Notes under the pieces: model-generated
The model's database searches: none
The model's input: the letters and a program-made list of their open reading frames with translations, nothing else
What the model was told of the DNA's origin: nothing
NCBI RefSeq assembly: GCF_003473485.1
Contig: NC_053047.1
Location: forward strand, 10,679,001-10,743,000
DNA length: 64,000 nt
Origin: Medicago truncatula
Taxonomy: Eukaryota; Streptophyta; Magnoliopsida; Fabales; Fabaceae
Reading direction: 5' to 3'
Made by a program: the position numbers and the translations under genes
In this document: positions 25,397-34,945 of the stretch, in pieces
Layout: each line of letters begins with the position of its first letter
How positions within the stretch are numbered: position 1 is the stretch's first letter

Positions 25397-25438
25397 CAGA
25401 GTATGATCGGTCAATGTATTTTATCAAAAAAAAAAGGT
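24761..25438 (+). pseudogene. cox3: cox3 fragment (cytochrome c oxidase subunit 3), nuclear copy
   Basis: The start [18 protein letters not shown] and the following membrane segments are those of plant mitochondrial COX3. The ORF has 225 codons against about 265 in the organelle gene. The last 60 or so residues, including the final transmembrane helices, are missing; the frame runs out in unrelated nuclear sequence after IIGTL. There is also an in-frame 5-codon deletion after FTISD, where the functional protein has SIYGS. Unedited codons remain: CGG in YFRASS and PREIP where mature COX3 has Trp, and CCG in SIPF where it has Leu. No presequence or nuclear promoter is visible, so I treat it as non-functional even though it is open. 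Confidence 0.88.
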
Positions 25439-26065
25439 TGATTAATTTATTGACACAGGCCAATCAGAATAGTTCATGAAGATCGAGAGAAGTAGCATTT
25501 TACAATATTTACAATTTCCTTTTTTTCAACGTTGTTATGTACCGCAAACTTCCTTAAAAAATTATATCGTGGAGAAACCATTTTGAAATTTCATGATACG
25601 GATGTGTTGCTTTTTTTTTTTGGTCTTAGATGAGGTCCCGGGTTCGAACCCGTGTCACGAAGTCCAGCTTTGTAATTTCGGAATTTGCCAGTTGAGCTAG
25701 GACTTCTAGACGTTGCTTTAGTTAATTAGTAAACGGATATGACAATTTAATTTCCGATTTTTACGAAAAATATAGTTGATCAATGGACTGACACTAGCCA
25801 ATCAGAACAATTTACGAAGATTTTGATAAGTAGCTTCTCGTAATAATTATCATTTCCCTTTTTCAACGTTATTTTATACAGCAAAGATAACCTTTTCAGA
25901 ATTTTCATAATACTAATGTGTTGTGTTTTAGTAAACATAGAGAAAACTTTAATTTTCAAATTTTCACGCGAAATATGGTCGGGTAATGTATTAATTAGCC
26001 GATCAAAACAATTCGCAAAGGTTTCGTAAGGTGGTTTCCTGCATATTTATCATTTCTCTTTTTAA
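25400..26065 (+). repeat. Diverged tandem repeat, about 200-265 bp unit
   Basis: Three units share the order GATCRRTCAATG, GCCAATCAGAAC, TTYGAAGAT, ATTTCCTTTTTCAACGTT, TTTCATRATACTAATGTGTTG. Unit starts are near 25400, 25771 and 25974. A piece of another unit (TTTCATGATAATGCGTTGCTTT) lies at 24170-24192, on the other side of the mitochondrial DNA. The insertion therefore interrupted a pre-existing array. Confidence 0.75.
25614..25711 (-). mobile_element. tRNA-derived SINE (copy 1), with target duplication
   Basis: On the minus strand it reads AGAAGTCCTAGCTCAACTGG (box A TAGCTCAACTGG) and then a perfect box B GGGTTCGAACCC. It ends in an A-run (T-run on plus at 25614 on). GTTGCTTT at 25606-25613 is repeated at 25712-25719 as target duplication. 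It sits inside a unit of the tandem repeat. Confidence 0.85.
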
Positions 26066-26883
26066 ACGTGTCAAAAATAAAATTATTTCTCTTTTTAATT
26101 AACTATAGTGATTATTTGACTTTGTTTTAAAAGTGTTGTATTAAAATAAATGTTGATTCAGTTGATAATTAGTTGACTCACCTGCAAGATGTATGTTCAA
26201 CTCCAATCTCGATGTAAGGACCTTAGTAAATGATATACAAGTACCTCCATATGAGTTGTTGGAGTCTTTATCTTAAAGCATGCATGTCTTGACCCAGATG
26301 AATTTCCGAAACTTAACTCTCTTAAAAAAAATCTATAAGAGAGAAATCATGTTGTCATAAAACTATTTATTAAAGGGAAAAATTCATCTCTTTTCACTAG
26401 ATAACAAATCATGAATACAAGGCGGTTCATCAATAGATAATTGGGAGCTAGCTTCTGATGGGGTTGCGTGTACTGATTCATGAACCACCTCATTTGCTTG
26501 CCTTCAGTTAAACACTACCTTAGAGTTGGTAAATTGGGTGCTAGTAGTTGTCGACAATGACTAATAATACTTCTAAAATCATTGTTACTACTATTATTAC
26601 TATTGTAAGCATCAATGACGAGCTTTGAGTTCGAAGAGAAATCAATGATACCCAATCCTAAAGTCCTAAAGTTTTGTCAACCTCCATAGAACACAAAGAC
26701 GAAATACATGATGTTTTAGTAAGCTAGCACATAACCCCGTCGACATCTCAAATACGAATACTAATATCAATTTTATTATGGGACTTCGAGAAGGAAGCCC
26801 AAAACTGTTGACTGTCGTTAAAATATATTGTTTATTTAATTTTTAAAATGATTGATAAGGTGATTAAGTTAATCTAAGTAATA
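26066..26883. other. Unassigned AT-rich intergenic DNA
   Basis: I see no gene. There is a possible decayed tRNA-like retroposon near 26150-26225 (TTGATTCAGTTGATAATTAG ... TTCAACTCCAATCTC), too degraded to call. Nothing else is recognisable. Confidence 0.3.
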
Positions 26884-27204
26884 CTCCCTCCGTCCTAAAA
26901 TATAAGCAAAAAATTCTCATATTCTTTGTCTCAAAATATAAGCAAAAAAGACCAACTTTTATGCTATTATTATGTTTTTCCAAACAAATCATCTTTTCCA
27001 ATATAAAATTAAATGCAAATTGCATTCAATGTGTTCTCCTTTTTATTTTCTCCATAATTTTTAACCAATGAGAATTATTTTTACATCTTTCGATGAAACT
27101 TATTTCAAGGAGAACACTAAAAATTATACCTCAAATCACTAAGTGTTAGTTTTCTTAATAAGTGTGAATTAGTGTTTTTTGCTTATAAATTAGGACGGAG
27201 GGAG
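26884..27204. mobile_element. Stowaway-type MITE (Tc1/mariner)
   Basis: The inverted termini CTCCCTCCGTCCTAAAATATAAGC and its near complement GCTTATAAATTAGGACGGAGGGAG, flanked by TA on both sides (26882-26883, 27205-27206), are the Stowaway hallmark. The element is 321 bp and non-coding. Confidence 0.92.
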
Positions 27205-27365
27205 TATGGTATAATTGAAACGGAAAAGTTAAACATCATTATGAGACATTTATTTGATTATTTAACATTAATAATTTTTTATACTCCTACTATTATTACT
27301 AGTCAAGATTATTTTTTTGATTGTCCAAACAAAGGCATTGTTTTTACGTATATTAAATAAAATAA

Positions 27366-27548
27366 GGGAAATGTTAATCAGTGCCATGAGAGTACTGGTT
27401 AAGAAATTTAAAAAGGAAGTTTTTTCTTGGAAATGATGCATTCAAGACATTAAAAGTTTAAAAGTAATTTTTTCTACAAAAAATTTATAAATTATTTTCA
27501 TTTTTAAATTCTTAACCATTGCCCTGAAAACACTGGTTAGCAAGACCC
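27366..27548. mobile_element. Mutator-like MITE, GTTAACCAGTG family (copy 1)
   Basis: 183 bp with termini GGGAAATGTTAATCAGTG and, inverted, GGGTCTTGCTAACCAGTG. A perfect 9-bp duplication ATAAAATAA (27357-27365 and 27549-27557) flanks it. A related element lies in the GH17 intron near 52021-52190. Confidence 0.88.
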
Positions 27549-27583
27549 ATAAAATAATGTTCAGCGTATAACATATAAGAAAA

Positions 27584-28085
27584 CTCTCCAACAAGCCGGC
27601 CCTAATCTTCTCTAGGTTTTCTCTTCCCGTTTCTTCATTGGGGGTGGTTTTGGGTCAATTCTTGACCTGAAATCACCCCTCTTCATCTTTCTCTCTCTAC
27701 TTCAATCTAAATAAGTGACTTTTACATATATCTATGTTTTTTTCTTTGTGATTTCATCATTTAAGTGTGATGGTTTGTTGTTCGTCGTCTTGTGCGGCGT
27801 TGTTTGCTTTCCCGTCTTCTTGTGGTGTTCATTTTATTTCTATTGAAAGATTGATTATTCAATCAAAGATTTGGACGTCAACGTTGCAGATCCGGAGGCC
27901 ATGGATATTCCGGTGACTTTAATTTTATCATATATTTTTGTAGGCATTATGCCGTTATATGCTATTAACTTGGATACTGTAAGTTTGTTCGCAAATTCAT
28001 CCTTTACGTTTTTAACGGTGTTGAATGATATAATTATCTCTCGATTTGAATGAATGAAATCATTTTATTTTTGTAAAAAAAACAG
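27584..28085 (+). mobile_element. Poly(A)-tailed retroposon of unknown family
   Basis: A 502-bp unit begins CTCTCCAACAAGCCGG and ends in GTAAAAAAAACAG. It is flanked by a 9-bp duplication ATAAGAAAA (27575-27583, 28086-28094). It is more GC-rich than its surroundings (GTCTTGTGCGGCGTTG) and contains a 60-codon open stretch with no recognised domain. It could be an internally deleted LINE or a processed transcript copy. Confidence 0.65.
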
Positions 28086-28235
28086 ATAAGAAAATGCTTT
28101 TATGACTTGACCAAAAAAGAGAATAGTATGTTTTTATGAAGGTAAATTTGACAGAATATTATCTTGTGTAGCATAGCAGATAAGAATATGCTTGAATGAA
28201 AGAAATTATTTTTTGACAATGCACGGATATAACAA

Positions 28236-28992
28236 ATGTTCAACATTAAATTTAAATGAAATAATTTACTAGTAAATATAAGTCAGGAGTGAGATCTTTC
28301 AACAAAAAAAAAGTTAGGAGTGAGAGACATATCCTAAACAACTATGAAGTCTGGATACTTCAAAACGGAGACGTACCCGTATCAGATACCGATACTCCAC
28401 GTATATTCGCGGATACGCACCCACGAAGTATCAGAATTAATTATTTAAATTTAAAAAAAAATATTTTAATGGATACTTATACGATTCTCTGCGGATACAC
28501 AAGAACACTTATAGATATTTCACATATACGTATCCTTCAAAAAGATGAAGAGTAAAAAAGTGAGACAATGTTGCAAACATTCGATAGAGATGTATATGAT
28601 TCAATTATAGATATGCATAACTAGAATTGTTTTTTGATGAACCACTTAAAATTATACTTCTTGTGAACAAATGTAACGAGAGTGAGGTGATTTAGTTAAT
28701 CAACATTAGATAAAATTTAGGTTGAGTTATTTTAATGAATGTTTATTTTGTTCAAGTATTTTACATACATATATGTTTTAGTATAAATTTTTTATTAACG
28801 TATCTTAGTTGTATCGTATCCTAAATTTTGAAAAATTCATGTCCGCGTGCTCGTATCGTACCCGCATAATAAATGTTCAACATTAAATTTAAATGAAATA
28901 ATTTACTAGTAAATAAGTTAGGAGTGAGATCTTTAAAAAAAAATTAAAAAAAAAGTTAGGAGTGAGAGACATACCCTAAACAATGATGATAT
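28236..28992. repeat. 115-bp direct repeat flanking a 520-bp element
   Basis: The segment from AAATGTTCAACATTAAATTTAAATG through GTTAGGAGTGAGAGACAT at about 28236-28347 recurs at about 28869-28988. Between the copies lies a GATAC/GTATCC-rich stretch (28350-28866) like a dispersed repeat with imperfect inverted ends. Both copies contain the same oligo(A) stub, so the stub came before the duplication. Confidence 0.75.
28295..28310 (+). mobile_element. Oligo(A) stub 1
   Basis: TCTTTCAACAAAAAAA inserted between AAGTCAGGAGTGAGA (28280-28294) and AAGTTAGGAGTGAGA (28311-28325), 14 of 15 identical. Confidence 0.7.
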
Positions 28993-30189
28993 GAGACATT
29001 CCTTAAAAAAAATTATGATATAAAGCTTATTGGATTGGATAGAAGTTAATCTAATTTTTTTTATCAATGTAGTAACTATTTTGTTTTTTTACCGCGCTTG
29101 GTTTGGAAGCATTTAGCGGTTTCCCTCCCTCCTGTCCTTTGTAAGTTTTTGATTTTGAGATTTGAATTTTGAATGCAGCTCAGCTCATTTGTGTCTTATG
29201 TACAGACCATTGGGATTGCGACCTGCATGTGATGTGCATAGAGAAGTGCGACTGAAGTCATAAATGTTTGACCTTATATGCATCTTCTTCTTGGACTCAC
29301 GTCACGTGATTTCAATTCACATTTTTTCTAATCTAACAACCATTTTTTATTGAGAGAAAATTATCAAAATTTCACCACTTTACAAAAGAATCATTTCTAA
29401 AATATGAGGAATTCATTAAAAAAAGAGTTGGTGTTAAAAAATGTTAACACATGAGTGCAGGTTGAAAGTCAATTTTTATAAAAGTATGATGTTTCAATCT
29501 AAGATCCTTACGAGAACCCCCCATCCACTTTCTCTCAATCATAATCCTAATCCTAGTGATCGACTCAGTAGAAACAACAGTAATAGAGACACTCTTCTAA
29601 ACAAAGAATCAACTCGTGCCTACAAATTTTGAGTGATTCAGAGTTTTACAACTCAACTATATAGTTCAACTCAAATATCAAAGCGATACGAGGGTGGCTC
29701 ACAAATTACAAAGACAGGCCAAAAACCTTAATTGACCCTTTAGTAAATTGCGGCTTCAATAGTAAATTAGGTCTTGAATCTTCCTTTATATAGCCTAATT
29801 GCATAATGGGCTTGATGCACAAATCGGGCCAGACATCCAGCTGAATCACGATATATAAATCAGCACAATTATTCTGAGAATCTTCACATGAAACAAATCT
29901 TCACAGAAACTTCAGGAATCTCACACTTAAAAATAAACTCCAAGAAAACGGAACAAGGCACGCTATGATGTCGCACCAACATGTCAAGACATCTTGTCCG
30001 ACATCTTTTTATAACTCTTGTTTATAACAAAACGCAACTAATACATGTCTATAAACCTAACACAATGATTCGTTGTGCATGGCTCACTGTGGCATCGTGG
30101 AGGATCAAGACCATTTGTTTTTTACAGTCAACTTTGACTTTTGATATCGGGTTGACTATGTTTTTCTGCGGCTCTTCATGGTTCGTTAA
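28993..30189. other. Unassigned repeat-like intergenic DNA
   Basis: No supported gene. The 29440-29632 open frame looks accidental. Around 29640-30030 the text, with its AAGACATCTTGTCCGACATC phrases, resembles a degraded retroelement, but no termini or conserved domains can be read. Confidence 0.3.
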
Positions 30190-30568
30190 TTGATCATTTT
30201 ACTTAGTTTGGAGATCACTTGCGGCTTTTCCAACAAGACTCGTTTGGCTTTTAACGTAATTTGGATTTCAGTTCGTTTTATTATTTGGAAGGATCGTAAT
30301 AGGAGGCATTTTCATAATAAGACGGAACATCTTTTCTCTTTATTGGAAAAGGTTAAATTCAAGCTTATTGGTGGCTAAAATCGTATTATGCCCTTTCGAT
30401 TTTGACTACACGGTTTGGAGATTGAGTCCTTTGTTATGCTTTCAGGTTGTATCATAATTTTTTATTTTGTTTCAGCTATTGTGCAGTAGCTTGTCAGTGT
30501 TATTGTAACATCTGAACATTTTAGCTTCCTTTGATACACCTTGTACTATAGAAGTTTTTGTTGGTTTT
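30190..30568 (+). pseudogene. C-terminal end of a LINE reverse-transcriptase ORF
   Basis: The plus-strand frame ends VIWISVRFIIWKDRNRR...LLEKVKFKLIGG, the characteristic finish of plant L1-type ORF2 (an IWKxRNxRxF motif followed by LLEKVK). A one-base shift after KLIG continues into the usual WWLK and hydrophobic tail. Upstream parts are absent or decayed, so this is a 5'-truncated, dead copy. The start is approximate. Confidence 0.65.
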
Positions 30569-30577
30569 TAATATATT

Positions 30578-31431
30578 TGATTAATTGTTTAAATTAACCA
30601 TTTAAAATATGCGATGTCTGAAAAGTGACCCTGTAAAATAAAAAATAGACATTTTTACCTTGTAATTTGAGATTCTATCTTATTTTCGACTCTATAGTAC
30701 ACGCATGGTCCAAAAAATTGATCTAAAGATTGAATTTTTTCATGATTTTTTAGGCATCTTTAGGATGTTAAAATATGACTTTACAAAAAAAAAAGACTTT
30801 TTCGACTAGGGACGGATTTATTTTAAATTTTTATTCCCCATAATTATGAATTTCTTAAACAATTAATAATTAATTCGTATCTCATTTAAAATCTTCAAAA
30901 TTTCATGGTGAAGGTTCTTATGTTGTTCTAACCATGCCTAGAAAATTAGAAAACGAAATTTGACTCGTGAATATATGTTTACTCAGAACAAAATTGCAAT
31001 TTCACACGTTTTGGTTGAAAAATAAAAAGAAATCGAAACATCTTTGAAATACTATGAAATTTTGCAGATCCTTTATATGTATTTCTATAGATGCATCTGC
31101 AAACAATCTGCTCAAAATTCGATTTTTAGGTTGGGGTTTTCGTTATTTTGTTTTTTGAGTGTATGACACTTTAAAAATTCATAATTAATTCGTCCTTAGT
31201 TGAAAAATTCTAACTTTTTGTGTGTAAATTCATATTTTAAAGTTCTAAACATGCCTGGAAAAAATCATGAAAAAAATTCAAACTCTAAGTAGCTTTTTCG
31301 GACTTCAACTATATTACAAGATAAAAAATAATAAGAATATCAAATTACAGAGTTAGAATATGTGCTTTCTATTTACAAGGTCATTTTTCAGACTTCGCAT
31401 ATATAACATGGTCAATTTCAATAATTAACCC
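30578..31431. mobile_element. 854-bp non-autonomous inverted-repeat element
   Basis: The left end TGATTAATTGTTTAAATTAACCAT continues with ATGCGATGTCTGAAAAGTGACC. The right end, inverted, reads GGGTTAATTATTGAAATTGACCATG then ATGCGAAGTCTGAAAAATGACC. Candidate 9-bp duplications TAATATATT (30569-30577) and TAATATGTT (31462-31470, beyond a later stub) differ at one base. It has no coding capacity. A Mutator-like origin is likely. Confidence 0.7.
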
Positions 31432-31435
31432 TAAT

Positions 31436-31449
31436 TTTTTTTTTGAAGG
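31436..31449 (-). mobile_element. Oligo(A) stub 2
   Basis: Minus strand CCTTC then 9 A. Flanked by a perfect 16-bp repeat AATAATTAACCCTAAT (31420-31435, 31450-31465). It copies the right end of the 30578-31431 element, so it is younger than that element. Confidence 0.8.
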
Positions 31450-31811
31450 AATAATTAACCCTAATATGTTCGCTTAGCTTTTTAAATAAAAAGCTATTAT
31501 TTTATCATAAACCTATAATTTATTTTATTGACTTTTTTTAAAGAATTGATTGACTTATAATCTCTTTTGATAAGTTAATTTAACATTTTTTTATCATATA
31601 TTTACCCTTGTAATCTTAATTAAAAATATATTTTTATGTTATTTTGTATTTAGCAAATAGTTCAATAGTTCCCTCTAAAAGAATACATTGTTCAAGGGTT
31701 ATTCTTAGTTTTATTAAACAATACAAGTTCAATATCTTTATATATCGATTATTTTCCACCAATGCTTTACAACAATCAACTATATTTTATTGAGTATAAT
31801 CAAAGAGTACT

Positions 31812-32958
31812 GGTGATGAAATTGTGGATGAAATTAAAGTGGTGACTTAGTTTTGAGCTTTGAGTAGACTGAAGATAGCTTCTTTCCTCTTTTATGAGTG
31901 GATTTGGAATCTTAAAGAGTGTCTACACTCTACATAGAAGATGAATGATGTTATTTTTTTGGATCTACTATGGGTACGTTTTGCGGCTTCTTGAACTGTT
32001 TTGTGGCAGGTTTTGTATTTTTGTTCAGTGAGGTGGGAGTGGTGTTGTGTATAGTGCTTGCTTTTTGGTTAATCTGTTTTCTCCCCTCCCTTTTGTTGTT
32101 TCCGTTTTTCTGCCCAGGAACCCCTGCTGTTAGAGTTGTCAAAACGGGTTACCCAATCCGTTTCAGGCCAACCCAAGCGAATAACGGACTTTTTAGGATC
32201 GGACTAAAAAGCCCTGTTTAAATACGAGCTCAAATAATAGAGCCCGAGCCCAGCCGTACATGGGCTCCCGGACTAACGGGCCATCCTGCCTTACCTATTT
32301 GTTATTTTATTTTTATTTTAAAATCCTTTAAAAGACACTGCAATAGAAAGAAAAAAAAAACATGAACATGTGATTTTACAAGGAAAGAAGAGACAACAAC
32401 TCAAAATTAATTGATGGTAACAAATGCTAAGGTCCATGATGGTTGCACGAGAGGAAAATCATGAAACATCTTTACAATTTATTGAATCAATGCTAAGATA
32501 TGGTAACAAATTCACATACCAAAACAACACAGTTGAATCAAATGTAATAAAATACACAAAATCAACATGAAAAGTGAGTTTTTGATAGAAATAAATTAGT
32601 GGGTATGAATGAAAAATGAGAAAACTAGGTAACCTGAAAAATGATGAGAATTGACGGAGAGGAGAAGAAGGAGAATGGTTCTTTACACGGGCTACCAGAC
32701 TACCCGTAGCTCGTACGAGTTACAGTCTTTACAGGTCGGTATAAAAAGTTTTAGAAAAATTTAAGCTTCAATTTTTAAGCCCAAGCCCTATGTTTTATTC
32801 GAGCTTTCAGACCGGCTCATACAGGTTAGCCCGTTTTGACAGCTTTACCTGCTGTTGCGGTATGTGCTTGCGGCTGGGGGTTTTTATTTGTAACAGTTTG
32901 CCTGTTTTGCACTTCTTGTGCCAGGCCTTTGATATATGCTGATTCAAAAAAAAAAAAA
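31812..32958 (+). mobile_element. 5'-truncated LINE 3' end, interrupted by a hAT-like element
   Basis: Decayed codons at about 31812-31930 (VDEIK...LSRLKIASFLFYEWIWNLKECL) match the end of plant LINE ORF2. A T/G-rich 3'UTR follows, including TTTGTGGCAGG and TGTGCCAGGCCTTTGATATATGCTGATTC, with a 12-A tail ending near 32958. The 3'UTR is split at CCCTGCTGT by the insertion at 32131-32847. The 5' end cannot be defined. Confidence 0.7.
32131..32847. mobile_element. hAT-like non-autonomous transposon nested in the LINE
   Basis: 717 bp with inverted termini TAGAGTTGTCAAAACGGGTTACC and (inverted) TAAAGCTGTCAAAACGGGCTAACC. A perfect 8-bp duplication CCTGCTGT lies at 32123-32130 and 32848-32855. Eight-base duplications and these short termini point to the hAT superfamily. 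The interior has subterminal GGGCTC/GAGCCC words and no ORF. Confidence 0.9.
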
Positions 32959-34945
32959 CACACACACACAAATTCATGACATCATATATGTCACATATAA
33001 ATACCATATATTGTGATTTATTTTTTTTTTGTTGTCAAAATTCGTTCTATGTGATTAATGAAGTATTCTAAGTGTTTGCTTGTTTGTACGGTGAGTGACC
33101 GCTACCACACGTTCAAAGCCAATCTAAACGTGGTTTTGAGAAGCTAGTTGTTGCAGCTTTTTGCATAACATGTATTTTCACCATGGTTTTGTGAGTTTTC
33201 AAACACAAGTTAAATGGTTAACGAAGTATTCTATGTAGTTAACAAAATACTTTAAATGGTTAATGAAATGTTTGTATACTCGAACTTTTAGCTTTTATTT
33301 GAGAGTTTAGAGATGACGGAGGATTTCAGGGTGGAAAATATTGGAAAAAATTGAAAAATCTTTTACATTTTTGAAAAAACACATTTTTTTTTTTGTTTCA
33401 AAAAATGATAAATGAATACTTATAACTAATATATTTTAAATTTGAATAATATTACAACAACATAGACTTAATTTAAAGAATTCATATAAACTTTCATCCA
33501 AAACAATTTTTGAATTTTCCCAAATAAAAAAAATTGTATTATAAAGAACACTAAATCCCCATAGACCTCCCATCCCAAAACTCTCAATTCCTTCTACCAG
33601 TTCCTATCATTTATCCAAAGCCAAAAATTAAGCAGGTTTTATGTGTAAAACAAGATAATTTAAGCAGTTCCTATCCCTTTTCCACGAAACTCGCAATCAA
33701 AGTCTTAACCCCTTAAATTAAGCAGGTTTTATGTGTAAAACAAGATAATTTAAGCACCAAAAATTGTATTTTATCTTCATATTCAAAACCAAAGCAGGGG
33801 ATTACCCAATTTTAATGCCAACATCCACCATTTTTAGAGGTTAAAGGTATGTGTTGAGACAAAAATTATAAACAGAAGTGAGAACGATAGAAAATGAGGT
33901 CGATGTGTAATTAAGAGAAAATGTAAAATACATAAGGAATAAAAAATGTTGTTTATGAACTTGGGCCAGCACGGGCCACACGTTAAACAATTTGAAATTC
34001 TTAAAAAAAGTTTAGGTGAATTGAGTTCTCTATTCATCAAGGTCAAGACTAACCTCAAGACTCAAAGAACGTTTATAAATATATTTACATATCACCCAAT
34101 AAATAGGGCATACATCGACAAATGAGGTTGAAACCACAACCTTGTGGGTGAATAAACTCTTTACCAATTGAATTGACATTCATCCACATTTAACATTCAA
34201 CTTAGAGCTTATATCTCCACATCCTTTATGGGCATATCAGATAAACAACTTAAGCAAAAGGTTATTTATTTCTATAATCAAAGTGAAAATGTGATTAAAT
34301 TATCTACATAAATATATATTTTTTACTAAAAATAATTCATTCATTCAAAGTTTTTGGCAAGCTTTCTCAAACTTTTACATAAGTGTTTCTATATCAGTAC
34401 GAAGAAAGAGTTTAGAGTCGAATTCTTTCGTATTGGTAACTATAATATTATGGTCGGGACTCGGGATTTAAAGGGCAATGAATAACTTAACAAATGTCGA
34501 CTAGTTTGCCTTCTTAAAAAAAACTTGACAAATGTATATAAGATAGATAGACAAAAGCAAGGTTCTAAAAAGTGATCCGTTGTCGTGAACACAATCGCGT
34601 TAAAGAGTCATTTTTTCCATTTTAACATAACAAATAAAAATCATGGACACGGCATGACAAAATGCCGTTACGCCACAACAAAACATTGTGATATCCTTAA
34701 CGCAATCACGACCTCCACCCATATCGTCATTTAAAACCTTAGATAGAAGTACAACCCTTATTCAAATCCGGGTAATTAGACAACAAAACTTTGTCGACAT
34801 TAGATAGTTAGACAGCTTCACTTTGCTTGGATGGATAACTAACCTAATCTAACACTTTCCTCATGTGGCTGTTCCTAGTACGAACCAAAGTCCCATGAAA
34901 CATAAAAACAACTTTCCTACGTAAAAACTTTGTAATACAAATCAA
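32959..34945. other. Gene-free DNA upstream of the PPR gene
   Basis: It starts with a short (CA)n run after the LINE tail. There is a near-duplicate of TTAAGCAGGTTTTATGTGTAAAACAAG at about 33627 and 33718 (91-bp spacing). No gene, no clear transposon ends and no TATA box immediately upstream of 34946 can be supported. One oligo(A) stub is at 34498-34521. Confidence 0.4.
34498..34521 (+). mobile_element. Oligo(A) stub 3
   Basis: 24 nt ending TTCTTAAAAAA between AACTTAACAAATGT (34484-34497) and AACTTGACAAATGT (34522-34535), 13 of 14 identical. Confidence 0.65.

Noticed and set aside
24761..25438. Functional nuclear COX3 gene
   Set aside because: Lacks the last 60 or so residues, has an internal deletion and unedited codons, and shows no mitochondrial presequence or promoter.
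25614..25711. Genuine tRNA gene on the minus strand
   Set aside because: Boxes A and B are present, but no cloverleaf with a usable anticodon arm and acceptor stem can be drawn, and the A-tail with target duplication marks it as a SINE. The same holds at 62188.
28981..29022. Stub with CCTTAAAAAAAATT near 29000
   Set aside because: The flanking repeat ATGATAT is only 7 bp, too short to separate from chance in AT-rich DNA.
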